Below, piece by piece: positions 8,196 through 18,600 of a stretch of 51,204 nt of DNA. The notes under the pieces were generated by a model. That model worked only from the letters and a program-made list of their open reading frames with translations, made no database searches and was not told the origin of the DNA. The DNA comes from Rhodoferax lacus (lineage in GTDB: Bacteria; Pseudomonadota; Gammaproteobacteria; Burkholderiales; Burkholderiaceae_C), in the NCBI RefSeq assembly GCF_003415675.1, contig NZ_QFZK01000022.1, positions 1 to 51,204 on the forward strand. Direction: 5' to 3'. Positions within the stretch are counted from its first letter, which is position 1. The number at the start of each line of letters is the position of its first letter. A program made the translations under genes and the position numbers.

Positions 8196-9590
8196 ATGGC
8201 CACAGACAATGCAGCACCGGGGATGATGACGCTGGACCGCACAGACGGCAGCGCCACCCTGGAGCTGTACCGCGCGGCCATCGGACCAGTGCACACCGCG
8301 TACTACCTGAAGGCCTTTACCCGGTTTGACGCAGCAGGCAAGCCCGGCCCGAGCTGGAACTGGACGGCCGCCCTGCTGAGCTTCAACTGGCTGCTGTTTC
8401 GACAGCTCTGGTCCTGGGCACTGGCCTATGTGGGCGCCGTGGCAGGCACTTTGCTGCTGCTGTTTGGCATTGGCAGGCTGCTGTTTCAACTGTCGGACAC
8501 CAGCCAGTGGGTCTTGCTGGCATTGGCGGTGCTATTGTCGTTTCTGGTGCCCGGTGCCTATGGCAATGCCTGGCTCTATGCCGCTTGCAACAAGAAGATG
8601 GAAGCGGCGCTGGTGCCTGCGGCCAGCCTGGAAGAAGCCTGCGCCTGGTTGACGCAGCGCGCGCCCCGGCGCAAACAGCAAGGCATTTTGGCGGCCAGCA
8701 ATCTGGCCCTGATAGCCCTCTTGGGTGGCACCGTGCTGTCCTGGCCCAACAGCCATGAACTGCCCCTTCAGACCGCCAAGATGGAGCAGGCACGCAGCAC
8801 GCCAGGCGCAGACCTGCAAAGCGGGCTGGCGGCGCAAAACGTGGCGGCAGCGGCCAGCGCACCTGCACCTGCACCTGCACCTGCACCCGCCGCTGCAAGT
8901 TCTGCTCCGGCAACGCCTTTGGCAACCCCTCCCCAAGCTGCACCATCAGCGGTGGCCACACGCACCAGCCAGGGACTGGTGCAAGCTGAACCCACATCAA
9001 CACCAGCAGCAGCAAAGGGATCAGCACCAACACAGGCCATAGCTGCAGCGCCAGCATGGTCCGCTGCATCGACACCCGCATTGCCTGCGGCCAAGGCCGC
9101 AAGCGCCCCGGCGGCGGCGTCCAGTGCACTTGCGGCAGCGGCACCGACCGCTGAAAGCACCAAGCCTCCGCCAGCCAAGCTGACCCGGGCCGAGCTGCGC
9201 GCCAAAGCGCTGCAGGAAAAGAAAGAGAAGCTGGCCCGTGCCAAAGAGGCCAAGGCCTCGAAGGCGGCTGCGGCCAAATCCCTGGCACAAGAAAAGTCCA
9301 AGGCACCGGCTACCGCTGCTGCACCCTCACCCTCACCTGCACCGGCATCTGCGCCTGCCTCTGACAAGTTCCTGATCAACGTGGGCCTGTTTGCCGACGC
9401 CAACAATGCCCGCAACGCCTATGCCAAGCTCAGGGATGCCGGTCTGCCCGCGTTGTCACAGGAAATCAAATCGGCCAAGGGTGTGCGCACCCGGGTTCGC
9501 GTGGGCCCCTACGACAGCCAGTCCGAGGCTGACCGCGCCGCAGAAACCATACGCACCCTGCAGTTGGACGCCGCGGTGGTCAAACCCTAG
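8196..9590 (+). CDS. DUF2628 and SPOR domain-containing membrane protein
   Basis: The 464-aa product begins 3 bases after mltB. Residues about 30-150 match the DUF2628 pattern (PSWNWTAALLSFNWLLFRQLW, then two hydrophobic helices), and another hydrophobic segment follows at about 168-185. A long Ala/Pro-rich low-complexity linker with a Lys/Glu/Ala-rich stretch (EKKEKLARAKEAKASKAAAA) leads to a C-terminal SPOR domain (DKFLINVGLFADANNARNAY ... RVRVGPYDSQSEADRAAE). SPOR domains bind peptidoglycan stripped of stem peptides at division sites, so the protein likely spans from the inner membrane to septal wall. Its place directly behind the lytic transglycosylase fits, since such enzymes create or process denuded glycans. 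A joint role is inferred. Confidence 0.82.
   Translation: MATDNAAPGMMTLDRTDGSATLELYRAAIGPVHTAYYLKAFTRFDAAGKPGPSWNWTAALLSFNWLLFRQLWSWALAYVGAVAGTLLLLFGIGRLLFQLSDTSQWVLLALAVLLSFLVPGAYGNAWLYAACNKKMEAALVPAASLEEACAWLTQRAPRRKQQGILAASNLALIALLGGTVLSWPNSHELPLQTAKMEQARSTPGADLQSGLAAQNVAAAASAPAPAPAPAPAAASSAPATPLATPPQAAPSAVATRTSQGLVQAEPTSTPAAAKGSAPTQAIAAAPAWSAASTPALPAAKAASAPAAASSALAAAAPTAESTKPPPAKLTRAELRAKALQEKKEKLARAKEAKASKAAAAKSLAQEKSKAPATAAAPSPSPAPASAPASDKFLINVGLFADANNARNAYAKLRDAGLPALSQEIKSAKGVRTRVRVGPYDSQSEADRAAETIRTLQLDAAVVKP
8859..8888 (+). repeat. Five tandem copies of a GCACCT hexamer within the DUF2628-SPOR gene
   Basis: Four exact GCACCT units and a fifth variant (GCACCC) lie in tandem and encode an alternating Ala-Pro tract in the linker. 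The unit length of six keeps the frame, so changes in copy number would only alter linker length. Confidence 0.8.
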
Positions 9591-9611
9591 GCCGCAGGGG
9601 CACCGGGAGCC

Positions 9612-10481
9612 TCAGGCCACAGCCACACTTTCAAAGACCGGATGCAGGGCGTCCACCCAGGCATCGACCTCTCCGGCCGACACGCGGATGTGTGCCAGAC
9701 AGGCGTCGCCATGCTGCTCCCATTCGCGCTGTACTTCCACCCCTTCATGGCGCGCCACCAGGCTCTCGGCCACCAAGCCCATGGCCACCAGGGTGCGTGC
9801 CTCTTCCGGGAAGCGGGTGTCCGTCAGGGCGGTGAAGTCGTGGTGCAGGCGCACGGCCGCCACAATGATGGGCGGCAGGCACCAGGTCTTGGCAACAATG
9901 GCGCCCACCACCGCATGGTCGGTCTTGTGCGCGGCATTTTCGGTTTCGGTGAAGCTGCGGTCCTGGCGGGCCAGCGCTTCGGCCAGCGTACCGGCGTAGC
10001 CTTTTACGCCCTGCATCATGATGGGTATGCCAACATGGCAAAACAGGCCACAGGTGTGGGCCACATCGGCATCCACACCGTAGAGCTGGCGAGCAATAAA
10101 GCCCATGGCCAGGGCGCGGCGGGTGGAGGTTTCCCAGAAGTGCTCCAGCAAGGGCGAGTTGCTGCGGATGGCGTTGCGGGTGAGAAAGCTGGTGAGTATG
10201 CCCACCGTGGGCCCCACACCCAGCATGGACACGGCCTGTGCCACCGTGTCAGCCGCGCGGGCGCGAGCGTACAGGGGGCTGTTGACGGTGCGCAGCAAAG
10301 AAGCCGCCATGGCCACATCGCTGGACGCAATCCGCGCAATTTCCGAAGGGTCCGGGTCGGCCTTGTCCACTTCCTTGCGCAAGGCCACCAGCAACTCCGG
10401 ACAGGGGGGGATGGCGATATCGCGCACCGGCCCCTGGTTTCTGGCGTGGTCCAACTCCCTTTCAATATCTGCGACTTTCAT
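9612..10481 (-). CDS. HDOD domain protein
   Basis: I set the start at ATG 10481 (MKVADIEREL) because GAAGGGGT lies about 8 bases upstream and a longer frame would overlap the alpha-E gene. The product is 289 aa. The HDOD core covers roughly residues 20-220: IPPCPELLVALRKEV, IARIASSDVAMAASLLRTVN, VAQAVSMLGVGPTVGILTSF and AHTCGLFCHVGIPIM. The last is where HD phosphohydrolases keep His-Asp metal ligands; here it reads CHVG, so the metal site is degenerate, as in HDOD proteins. HDOD proteins are regulatory and often act in signalling linked to c-di-GMP, stress or natural competence. It lies 43 bases downstream of the alpha-E gene on the same strand and converges on the SPOR gene. Confidence 0.85.
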   Translation of the reverse strand: MKVADIERELDHARNQGPVRDIAIPPCPELLVALRKEVDKADPDPSEIARIASSDVAMAASLLRTVNSPLYARARAADTVAQAVSMLGVGPTVGILTSFLTRNAIRSNSPLLEHFWETSTRRALAMGFIARQLYGVDADVAHTCGLFCHVGIPIMMQGVKGYAGTLAEALARQDRSFTETENAAHKTDHAVVGAIVAKTWCLPPIIVAAVRLHHDFTALTDTRFPEEARTLVAMGLVAESLVARHEGVEVQREWEQHGDACLAHIRVSAGEVDAWVDALHPVFESVAVA

Positions 10482-10524
10482 GCGTACCCCTTCGGCACGC
10501 ATTATCGCGGGATTGCTCCCCCCT

Positions 10525-11481
10525 TCAAGCGCCCGCGACCAGATACTCGCGGCTGATGTGTGCACCCAGATCGTTGACGCGGTCCAGGAACTGCGTCAGG
10601 TAGGCATGCAGACCGGTGGCCAGAATTTCATCGATGCGGCCGTACTTCAGGTCGGCGCGCAGCTTGCCGGCGCGGCGCAGGGTTTCGCTATCGGGGTCGC
10701 TGGACACCAGGGCCAGGTTGTTGACCACCTCGTTCAGGCTGGCATGCAGCGAGCGCGGCATGTCGGACTTGAGGATCAGCAACTCGGCCACGCGCTCGGG
10801 GCGGATCACATCGCGGTAGACCTTGCGGTAGACCTCAAAGGCCGAGACGCTGCGCAGGATGGCGCTCCAGTGGTAGAAGTCGTACTCTTGGTCGCGTGCA
10901 TCGGCGGCGCCATAGAAGTCGCTTTGCACGGCATGGAACTTCACATCCACCAGGCGCGCGGTGTTGTCGGCGCGCTCCAGGAACGTGCCCAGGCGCATGA
11001 AGTGCAGGGCCTCGTCCATCAGCATGGTGCCTACGGTGACGCCGCGCGAGAGATGCGAGCGGAACTTCACCCACTCGAAGAACTGCGAGGGGTCGGCATC
11101 GAACTCGCTGCTCTTGATCATGCGTTTGACTTCCAGCCAGGTCTGGTTTTGTGTTTCCCAGACTTCGGTGGTGAGCGCGCCCCGCACGGCACGCGCATTC
11201 TCGCGCGCAGCGCCCAGGCAGGAGACGATGGAAGACGGATTGCTCTCGTCCTTGACCATGAAGTCAATCACATCACGTGCTTTGACATCACCGTATTGCT
11301 TGGTGTAGGCACCCGTAAGTTCGCTGATGCTCAGCAAACCCTGCCAGCCCATTTGCGCCACGGCGTCGGACTGGGGCAGCAGCGAGGTCTGGTAGTTCAC
11401 GTCCAGCATGCGGGCGGTGTTTTCGGCCCGCTCGGTGTAGCGGGACATCCAGAAAAGGTGGTCGGCGGTTCGTGACAACAT
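10525..11481 (-). CDS. Alpha-E domain-containing protein (DUF403)
   Basis: The 318-aa product is almost wholly alpha-helical and opens with MLSRTADHLFWMSRYTERAENTARML, the hallmark start of the alpha-E family. Further typical segments are HLSRGVTVGTMLMDEALHFMRLGTFLERADNTARL and VSAFEVYRKVYRDVIRPERVAELLILKSDMPRSL. The family nearly always accompanies a circularly permuted ATP-grasp protein and a transglutaminase; the ATP-grasp gene is directly upstream, with 3 bases between its stop and this ATG. Comparative-genomic work proposes a peptide-ligating or peptide-modifying system, but the substrate is unknown. Length matches the family (about 310-320 aa). Confidence 0.92.
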   Translation of the reverse strand: MLSRTADHLFWMSRYTERAENTARMLDVNYQTSLLPQSDAVAQMGWQGLLSISELTGAYTKQYGDVKARDVIDFMVKDESNPSSIVSCLGAARENARAVRGALTTEVWETQNQTWLEVKRMIKSSEFDADPSQFFEWVKFRSHLSRGVTVGTMLMDEALHFMRLGTFLERADNTARLVDVKFHAVQSDFYGAADARDQEYDFYHWSAILRSVSAFEVYRKVYRDVIRPERVAELLILKSDMPRSLHASLNEVVNNLALVSSDPDSETLRRAGKLRADLKYGRIDEILATGLHAYLTQFLDRVNDLGAHISREYLVAGA

Positions 11482-11484
11482 AGT

Positions 11485-12942
11485 TCAAGCTTCCAATATC
11501 CAGGTATCTTTGGTTCCGCCGCCTTGGGATGAGTTCACCACCAGGGAGCCGTCTTTCAGGGCCACGCGGGTCAGGCCGCCGGGCACCATTTGCACCGTCT
11601 TGCCCGAAAGCACATAGGGGCGCAGATCGATGTGGCGCGGGGCAATGCCGCTTTCCACAAAGGTCGGGCAGCTCGACAGGCTGAGCGTGGGCTGGGCAAT
11701 GTAGCCGCTGGGGTTGGCCAGCACGGCCTTGCGGAAGTCTTCGATCTCGGCGGCCGTGGACGCAGGCCCCACCAGCATGCCGTAGCCACCGGCACCGTGT
11801 ACTTCCTTGACCACCAGGTCTTTGAGGTTGGCCATGGTGTAGGCCAGGTCGTCCTTGTTGCGGCACATGTAGGTGGGCACGTTGTTCAGGATGGGCTTCT
11901 CGCCCAGGTAGAACTCGATCATCTTGGGCACGTAGGGGTAGATGGACTTGTCGTCGGCAATGCCGGTTCCCACGGCGTTGCAGATGGCCACGTGTCCAGC
12001 GCGGTAGGCTTCCAGCAACCCGGCGCAGCCCAGGGTGGACGTGGGGCGGAACACGGTGGGGTCCAGGTAGTCGTCATCGACGCGGCGGTAGATCACATCC
12101 ACACGGCGCGGACCGCGTGTGGTGCGCATGTAGACGAACTTGTCTTTCACAAACAGGTCTTGGCCTTCGACCAGTTCCACGCCCATTTGCTGGGCCAGGA
12201 AGGCGTGTTCGAAGTAGGCGCTGTTGTACATGCCAGGGGTCAGCACCACCACGGTGGGCTCATCGGTGGTCTCGGGGCTGCTGGCGCGCAGGGTTTCGAG
12301 CAACAAGTCGGGGTAATGCGCCACAGGCGCCACGCGGTGCATGCTGAACAAGTCGGGGAACAACCGCATCATCATCTTGCGGTCTTCCAGCATGTAGCTC
12401 ACGCCGCTGGGCACGCGCAGGTTGTCTTCGAGCACGTAGTACTCGCCATTGCCCGCAGCATCCGGGGCGCGCACGATGTCCACGCCGGAGATGTGCGAGT
12501 ACACGTTGTGCGGCACATCCACACCCACCATCTCGGGGCGGAACTGGGCGTTGTTTTCGATCTGCTCACGCGGGATCAGGCCGGCCTTGAGGATTTCCTG
12601 GTCATGGTAGATGTCGTGGATGAAGCGGTTGAGGGCGGTGACGCGCTGCACCAGGCCTTTTTCCATGCTCAGCCACTCGTCTGAGGGGATGATGCGGGGG
12701 ATCAGGTCAAAGGGAATCAGGCGCTCGGTGCCGGCACCGCTCTCGTCTTTTTCACCGTACACCGCGAAGGTGATGCCGACGCGGCGGAAGATCATTTCTG
12801 CTTCTTCGCGGCGCTTGGCCATCATGTCGCCGGGTTGGCGTGCCAGCCACTCGTCGTAGATTTTGTAGTGGTCACGGATCTGTTCACCCTTGGAGAAAAA
12901 CTCGTAGGGGAGCTTGGTGTACATCTCGTCAAATTTCTGCAT
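11485..12942 (-). CDS. Circularly permuted type 2 ATP-grasp protein (DUF404/DUF407)
   Basis: The start is ATG 12942 (MQKFDEMYTKLPYEFFSKGE), preceded by AGAGGA; six extra residues would come from an upstream ATG with no better support. The product is 485 aa, the usual size. Family motifs include RVTALNRFIHDIYHDQEILKAG, VDIVRAPDAAGNGEYYVLEDN (with the nucleotide/metal-binding acidic residues), LRVPSGVSYMLEDRKMM, RRVDVIYRRVDDDYLDP, NAVGTGIADDKSIYPYVPKMI and KEVHGAGGYGMLVGP. ATP-grasp enzymes form amide bonds through acyl-phosphate intermediates, so this is probably the ligase of the system, with alpha-E and the divergent transglutaminase/DUF2126 protein as partners. Confidence 0.93.
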   Translation of the reverse strand: MQKFDEMYTKLPYEFFSKGEQIRDHYKIYDEWLARQPGDMMAKRREEAEMIFRRVGITFAVYGEKDESGAGTERLIPFDLIPRIIPSDEWLSMEKGLVQRVTALNRFIHDIYHDQEILKAGLIPREQIENNAQFRPEMVGVDVPHNVYSHISGVDIVRAPDAAGNGEYYVLEDNLRVPSGVSYMLEDRKMMMRLFPDLFSMHRVAPVAHYPDLLLETLRASSPETTDEPTVVVLTPGMYNSAYFEHAFLAQQMGVELVEGQDLFVKDKFVYMRTTRGPRRVDVIYRRVDDDYLDPTVFRPTSTLGCAGLLEAYRAGHVAICNAVGTGIADDKSIYPYVPKMIEFYLGEKPILNNVPTYMCRNKDDLAYTMANLKDLVVKEVHGAGGYGMLVGPASTAAEIEDFRKAVLANPSGYIAQPTLSLSSCPTFVESGIAPRHIDLRPYVLSGKTVQMVPGGLTRVALKDGSLVVNSSQGGGTKDTWILEA

Positions 12943-13032
12943 AAATCCTCTTGAACACAATCTTCTGTTGACTATCTAAGCAAGCTTCGCACCAGCATAC
13001 TAACCCCATCGCCGCATGGTTTTGATGCACTG

Positions 13033-15525
13033 TTATGGGACACGGTGGCTCCAGTAGTGCATCTGTGCGGTGCGGCTGCAAATCACCTCCTCGTACCCAT
13101 CAGAGCGCCAATTCATGGCACCACAATGGGGTGAGTCGTGCACCACAATGCCGCGCTCCTGATAACGCAGCATCACCTCGGGTGCCGGGTGGCCATAACG
13201 GTTGCGGTAACCCGCCTGCACCCAGGCCTGGCGCGGCTGCACCGCATCCAAAAAAGCCTCACTGCTGGAGGTCTTGCTGCCGTGGTGCGGCACCAGCAGC
13301 ACATCGGCCTTGATGTCCGCTTGCGCAGCCAGCAGTTGCTCCTCTTGGGGGCGCTCGATATCCCCCACCAGCAGCGCCGTTTGTGGCTGTGGGCCGGTGC
13401 TTCGGATGCGCAGCACGCACGACACGGCATTGGGCTTGTGCGGTTTGTCATAGTCGGCGGCTTGGGGGTGCAGGATGTCAAACTGCACGCCGTCCCACTC
13501 CCAGTGCTGGCCTGCCTCGCAGCGCTGCACCGGGCGCCGGGTTTGCAGGCGGTCATCCGCTGCCACGGAGCTCAGCAGCGTGGCCTGCGGCTGCATGCCC
13601 AGCACGGCGGGGGCACCGCCGACATGGTCAGTGTCGCGGTGGCTGAGCAGCACGGTGTCCAGGCGGGTATGCAGGGCTTGCAGCAGGGGCAGCAAGACAC
13701 GGTGCCCGGCATCGCTGTCCAGGCTGTAGCGCGGCCCGGCGTCATACAGCAGGGCATGACTGGCCGTGCGCACCAGCACCGCGTTTCCCTGCCCTATGTC
13801 GGCGGCCAGCAGCTCGAAGTGCCCATCCGGCGGCAACGGTGCCTGCCATAGCAGGCAAGGCAGCAGCAGCGGCAGGCCCATGCCCCGCACAGAGCCAGGC
13901 AAGCGAGCCACCAACAACACGCCACCCAGCACACCCGCTGCCGCCAACCACCAAGGTGCGGTGGCCAGGCTGAGCGTGGCCCACGGCCAGGCCGCCAGCC
14001 ATTGCAGCAACTGCATCAACACTGCGATGGCGTAGCCCGCCAGGTCCCACAGCCAAGGCAGGGCCACACCCAGCATGGCCAGCGGTGTGACCACCAGGGT
14101 GACCCAGGGAATGGCAAAGGCATTGGCCAGCAGGCCCACCAGCGAGACCTGCCCGAACAGCAACAGCGTGAGCGGCGCCAGGGCCACGGTGACCACCCAC
14201 TGCTCGCGCATCAGGGAACCCAGATGAGCAAAAACGGCGCGCAACCAGCCCGCTGGCGACGATGCCTTGCCTTGCGCAGACCCGGCGTCCGTGGCGAACA
14301 GCACACCCACGGCCACAAAGCTCAGCCAGAAGCCCGCCTGCAACAAGGCCCAGGGGTCGCTGGCTACCACCAGGGCACAGGCCAGCATCCAGGTCTGCGG
14401 CCAGGGCCAGCGTGCGCCCAGGCAGCGCAGCAGCGCCACGGTGACCAGCATCAGGCAGGTGCGTTGGGCCGGTATGCCCCAACCGGAGAACACAGAATAG
14501 GCGCAGGCCAGCAGCACACCGCCCAGCAAAGCGGCCGTGGGCGCTGGCAATAGCAGGCACAGGCGGGCAGAGCGCCGCCACAGGTAGCCCACCAGCCAGG
14601 CGGCACCCCAGGCGAACATGGTGATATGCAGGCCCGAGATGCTGACCAGATGGGCCACACCCGTGGCGCGGAACACATCCCAGTCCACACGGTCAATGGC
14701 GGCCTGGTCCCCCACCACCAGCGCGGCAATCAGCCCGGCTGTCTGCTTCTGCTGCACCGACGCAAAAATGCGCTCACGCACGCTTTGGCGCATCAGAGCC
14801 ACCGGATGTGTCCAGGTTTGGTCCAGGCGTTGCGGCGGCGCATCGGTGCTGCTCGCGCGCACATAGGCCGTGGCCTGCACGCCGCGCTCCCACAGCCACA
14901 GCTCGTAATCAAAACCAAAAGGGTTGCGGCTGCCGTGCGGGGCCTTGAGGCGCAGCGTCAGGCTCCAGCGCTCGCCAGCGCGAACATCGCCGGGCTGCCC
15001 CTCAGAGCCCGCAGGCTCGCCACCAGGCAGTGTGCCGCCACCAACGCCACTGCTGTACCACCCCACATCCACGCTGGAGGGCACGCGCACGGCACGCCCG
15101 TCCAGCGTGGCAGTGTCAGTAGCCAGGGTAAAGCGCAGGCCCGCCTCGTTGCGCTGCGGCATTTCGGTGACCACACCCACCACGCGCAGGTCGCGCCCCT
15201 CCAGCCCCGGGTCCAGAGCCTGGGCATCGAACACCAGGCCGCGCAAACCGGTACCGGCAAAACCCAGTGCAGCGGCACACAGCAGCCAGGTCAAGGTGCG
15301 CCGGCCTTGGGGCCCAGCCCTGAACCCATGGCGCCTCGGCCAGCCGACCGCCAGCGCCACTGGCGCAGCCAAAGCCAGGTAAGCCCACACCGGCCACAGC
15401 GCACCCTGCTGCAACTGCAGGGCCGTACCCACCACCCAGCCCAGCAGCGCGGCAAAAGGTCCGTTGCGTTGGACTGCGAAATCGGAAGCAGCAGAGTCGG
15501 GCATGGACTGCATACTAGCTCTCAT
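13033..15525 (-). CDS. comEC: DNA internalization protein ComEC/Rec2
   Basis: The 830-aa product has N-terminal membrane helices, a DUF4131/OB-like segment (residues about 50-230), the ComEC competence domain (HLVSISGLHITMFAWGAAW; FSGWGIPAQRTCLMLVTVALL), and a C-terminal metallo-beta-lactamase-like domain with DIGQGNAVLVRTASHALLYD, SHRDTDHVGG and LVPHHGSKTSSSEAFLD. ComEC forms the inner-membrane channel for single-stranded DNA during natural transformation. The start could be ATG 15525, 15513 or 15504; AGAGAG sits just before 15513. The gene interrupts the usual ATP-grasp/transglutaminase neighbourhood, lying between the minus-strand ATP-grasp gene and the plus-strand DUF2126 gene. Confidence 0.92.
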   Translation of the reverse strand: MRASMQSMPDSAASDFAVQRNGPFAALLGWVVGTALQLQQGALWPVWAYLALAAPVALAVGWPRRHGFRAGPQGRRTLTWLLCAAALGFAGTGLRGLVFDAQALDPGLEGRDLRVVGVVTEMPQRNEAGLRFTLATDTATLDGRAVRVPSSVDVGWYSSGVGGGTLPGGEPAGSEGQPGDVRAGERWSLTLRLKAPHGSRNPFGFDYELWLWERGVQATAYVRASSTDAPPQRLDQTWTHPVALMRQSVRERIFASVQQKQTAGLIAALVVGDQAAIDRVDWDVFRATGVAHLVSISGLHITMFAWGAAWLVGYLWRRSARLCLLLPAPTAALLGGVLLACAYSVFSGWGIPAQRTCLMLVTVALLRCLGARWPWPQTWMLACALVVASDPWALLQAGFWLSFVAVGVLFATDAGSAQGKASSPAGWLRAVFAHLGSLMREQWVVTVALAPLTLLLFGQVSLVGLLANAFAIPWVTLVVTPLAMLGVALPWLWDLAGYAIAVLMQLLQWLAAWPWATLSLATAPWWLAAAGVLGGVLLVARLPGSVRGMGLPLLLPCLLWQAPLPPDGHFELLAADIGQGNAVLVRTASHALLYDAGPRYSLDSDAGHRVLLPLLQALHTRLDTVLLSHRDTDHVGGAPAVLGMQPQATLLSSVAADDRLQTRRPVQRCEAGQHWEWDGVQFDILHPQAADYDKPHKPNAVSCVLRIRSTGPQPQTALLVGDIERPQEEQLLAAQADIKADVLLVPHHGSKTSSSEAFLDAVQPRQAWVQAGYRNRYGHPAPEVMLRYQERGIVVHDSPHCGAMNWRSDGYEEVICSRTAQMHYWSHRVP

Positions 15526-15656
15526 CCGGGCATGGCCCGTCTCTTGCTTTTGTTTTACTGACGGCTATTGGGGCCAGGTAATTAACTCTTGCTACCATTG
15601 AAGCGAACTGCACGAGCCTACAAGGCGAAACGCATCCATTAAATAAGTACCCGCAC
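15526..15656. promoter_or_regulatory. Divergent promoter region of comEC and the transglutaminase/DUF2126 gene
   Basis: These 131 bases separate two divergent genes and so must contain both promoters or their leaders. I see only weak -10-like sequence (TACCAT near 15593) and no clear paired -35, and no strong palindrome. Confidence 0.4.
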
Positions 15657-18600
15657 ATGTCCATTCACGCAGCGCTAAACCACGTCACCCACTACTCCTA
15701 CGACCGACTGGTCGCTCTCGGCCCCCAAGTGATACGGCTGCGCCCCGCGCCCCATTGCCGCAGCAAAATCATCTCGTACTCGCTCAAGGTGGAGCCCGAG
15801 AACCACTTCATGAACTGGCAGCAGGACCCGTTTGCCAACTACCAGGCACGCCTGGTGTTCCCGGACAAGACGCAGGAGTTCAAGGTCACCGTAGGCCTGG
15901 TGGTGGAGATGGCGGTGTACAACCCCTTCGACTTCTTCCTGGAGCCCGAGGCCGAGGAGTTCCCCTTCGTTTACGCCGACGAGCTCAAGGAAGAGCTCAT
16001 GCCCTACCTGCTGGCTGACCCCATGACGCCGCTGGTGGCCGACTACCTGAAGAAGATCGACTACACCAAGCGCCGCAGCGTGATCTTCCTGGTGGACCTG
16101 AACCAGATGGTGCACAAGGATGTGAGCTACACCATCCGCATGGAGCCCGGTGTGCAGACGCCGGAAGAAACCCTGACCAAGGCGTCAGGATCGTGCCGTG
16201 ACTCGGCCTGGCTGATGGTGCAACTGCTGCGCAACTGCGGCCTGGCCGCGCGCTTCGTGTCGGGTTACCTGATTCAACTGAAGCCCGACGTGAAGGCCCT
16301 GGACGGCCCCAGCGGCACCGAAGTGGACTTTACCGACCTGCACGCCTGGTGCGAGGTCTATCTGCCCGGCGCAGGCTGGGTGGGCCTGGACGCCACTTCC
16401 GGCCTGCTGGCGGGCGAAGGCCACATCCCCCTGGCCTGCACACCACAACCCTCGGGTGCCGCACCGATTGAAGGCGGCGTGGACAAGAGCGAGGTGGAGT
16501 TCGACCACCTGATGGAAGTCACCCGCCTGTATGAGTCGCCCCGCGTAACCAAGCCCTACACGCCCGAGCAATGGGCCGAGGTGATGGAACTGGGCGAAAA
16601 AGTGGATGCCGAGCTGATTGCCGGTGACGTGCGCCTGACCATGGGCGGCGAGCCCACCTTTGTCGGCGTGGATGACCGCGAAGCCGCCGAATGGAACACC
16701 GATGCGCTGGGCCCAACCAAGCGCCACTTCGCCACCGCGCTGGTGCACAAGCTGCGCGACGAATACGGCCAGGGCGGCTTTCTGCACTTTGGTCAGGGCA
16801 AGTGGTACCCCGGCGAACAACTGCCGCGCTGGGCCCTGAACATTTACTGGCGCGCCGACAAGCAACCGGTCTGGAGCAACCCGGCCCTTTTCACCGACGA
16901 GCGCGATCCCACCCACTACACCAGCGAAGACGCTGGCAACTTCATTCGCACCCTGTCGGCCAAGCTGGGCCTGACTGACCAGTACGTCACCGCCGCCTAT
17001 GAAGACAGCTGGTACTACCTGTGGCGCGAACGCCGCCTGCCTGTCAATGTGGACCCCTTTAACAGCAAGCTCGACGACGAGATGGAGCGCAGCCGCCTGC
17101 GCCGCGTCTTCGAGCAAAAGCTCGATTCCGTGGTGGGCTATGTGCTGCCCGTCAAACCTGCGGTGGGCCCGCGCCTGACCGGCCCCGAGTGGACCACCGG
17201 CCCCTGGTTCTTTCGCGACGAGCGCATGTACCTGATGCCTGGCGACTCCCCCATGGGCCTGCGCCTGCCGCTGGACTCCCTGCCATGGGTGAGCGAGGGC
17301 GACTACCCCTACCTGATCGAGCTGGACCCCACAGCCCCGCGCGGCAACTTGCCCGCGCACGCCAGCTTTGCCGCCCGCTATGCACCCGGCATGAGCGCCG
17401 GTTCGCCCTTTGCCACAACCGCCACTGGTGGTGCTTCTGCAGCCACCCCAGCGACCACGGGTGCCAATGGGGTGAGCGGTGTGCGCCGCGCCAGCGACGC
17501 GCCCTACCTGGCTGGCCCCGGTGCCGCCAGCGAAGCCGCTCGCCGCCTGCAGCAAAACCGTGCCACCACCGCCACCAGCAGCGTGGCCGCCAACGCGCAA
17601 GTCGCATCGCAGCCAGAACCCACTGACTTTGCCCGTGAACCCAAGCGCCAGGAATCGGCCCACTGGATCACCCGCACCGCCCTGTGCGTGGAAGTGCGCG
17701 ACCCGCGCCGCGCCAACGGCCCCAAGGCCGAGGCCGTGGGCAAAAAATCTGGCGTGCTGTATGTGTTCATGCCGCCGCTGGAACTGCTGGAAGACTACCT
17801 GGACCTGCTGGCCGCGATTGAAGCCACCGCCACTGAACTCAAAGTAAAGATCGTGCTGGAGGGTTATCCGCCCCCGCGCGACCCACGCCTCAAGCTCCTG
17901 CAAGTCACACCCGACCCCGGCGTCATCGAGGTCAACATCCATCCGGTGAACAACTGGAAAGAGTTGGTGCGCAACACCGAGTTTTTGTACAACGCCGCCT
18001 TTGAGTCGCGCCTGTCAGCCGAGAAGTTCATGACCGACGGCCGCCACACCGGCACGGGTGGTGGCAACCACTTTGTGATGGGTGGCGCCACGCCCTCGGA
18101 CAGCCCCTTCCTGCGCAAGCCGGAGTTGCTGGCCAGCCTGCTGCTGTTCTGGCACAACCATCCCAGCCTGAGCTATCTGTTCAGCGGCATGTTTGTCGGC
18201 CCGACCAGCCAGGCCCCGCGCGTGGACGAAGCCCGCAACGACCAGCTCTACGAGTTGGAAATCGCCATCGAGCAGATCTACAAAAACCGCGAGATCCACG
18301 GCCAGAGCATGCCGCCGTGGCTGGTGGACCGCACGCTGCGCAACATCCTGATCGATGCCACCGGCAACACCCACCGCAGCGAGTTTTCTATTGACAAGAT
18401 GTACTCGCCCGACTCCTCTACCGGCCGCCTGGGCCTGCTGGAGTTGCGTGCCTTTGAGATGCCCCCGCACCCGCACATGAGCAGCGTGCAGCAGCTGCTG
18501 CTGCGCGCCCTTGTGGCACGCTTCTGGAAGACACCGTACAAGGCGCCCGTGACCCGCTGGGGCACCGAGCTGCATGACCGCTTCATGCTGCCCACCTTCA

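Noticed and set aside
8859..8888. Phase variation through the GCACCT repeat
   Set aside because: The unit is six bases, so changes keep the frame; it only alters an Ala-Pro linker.
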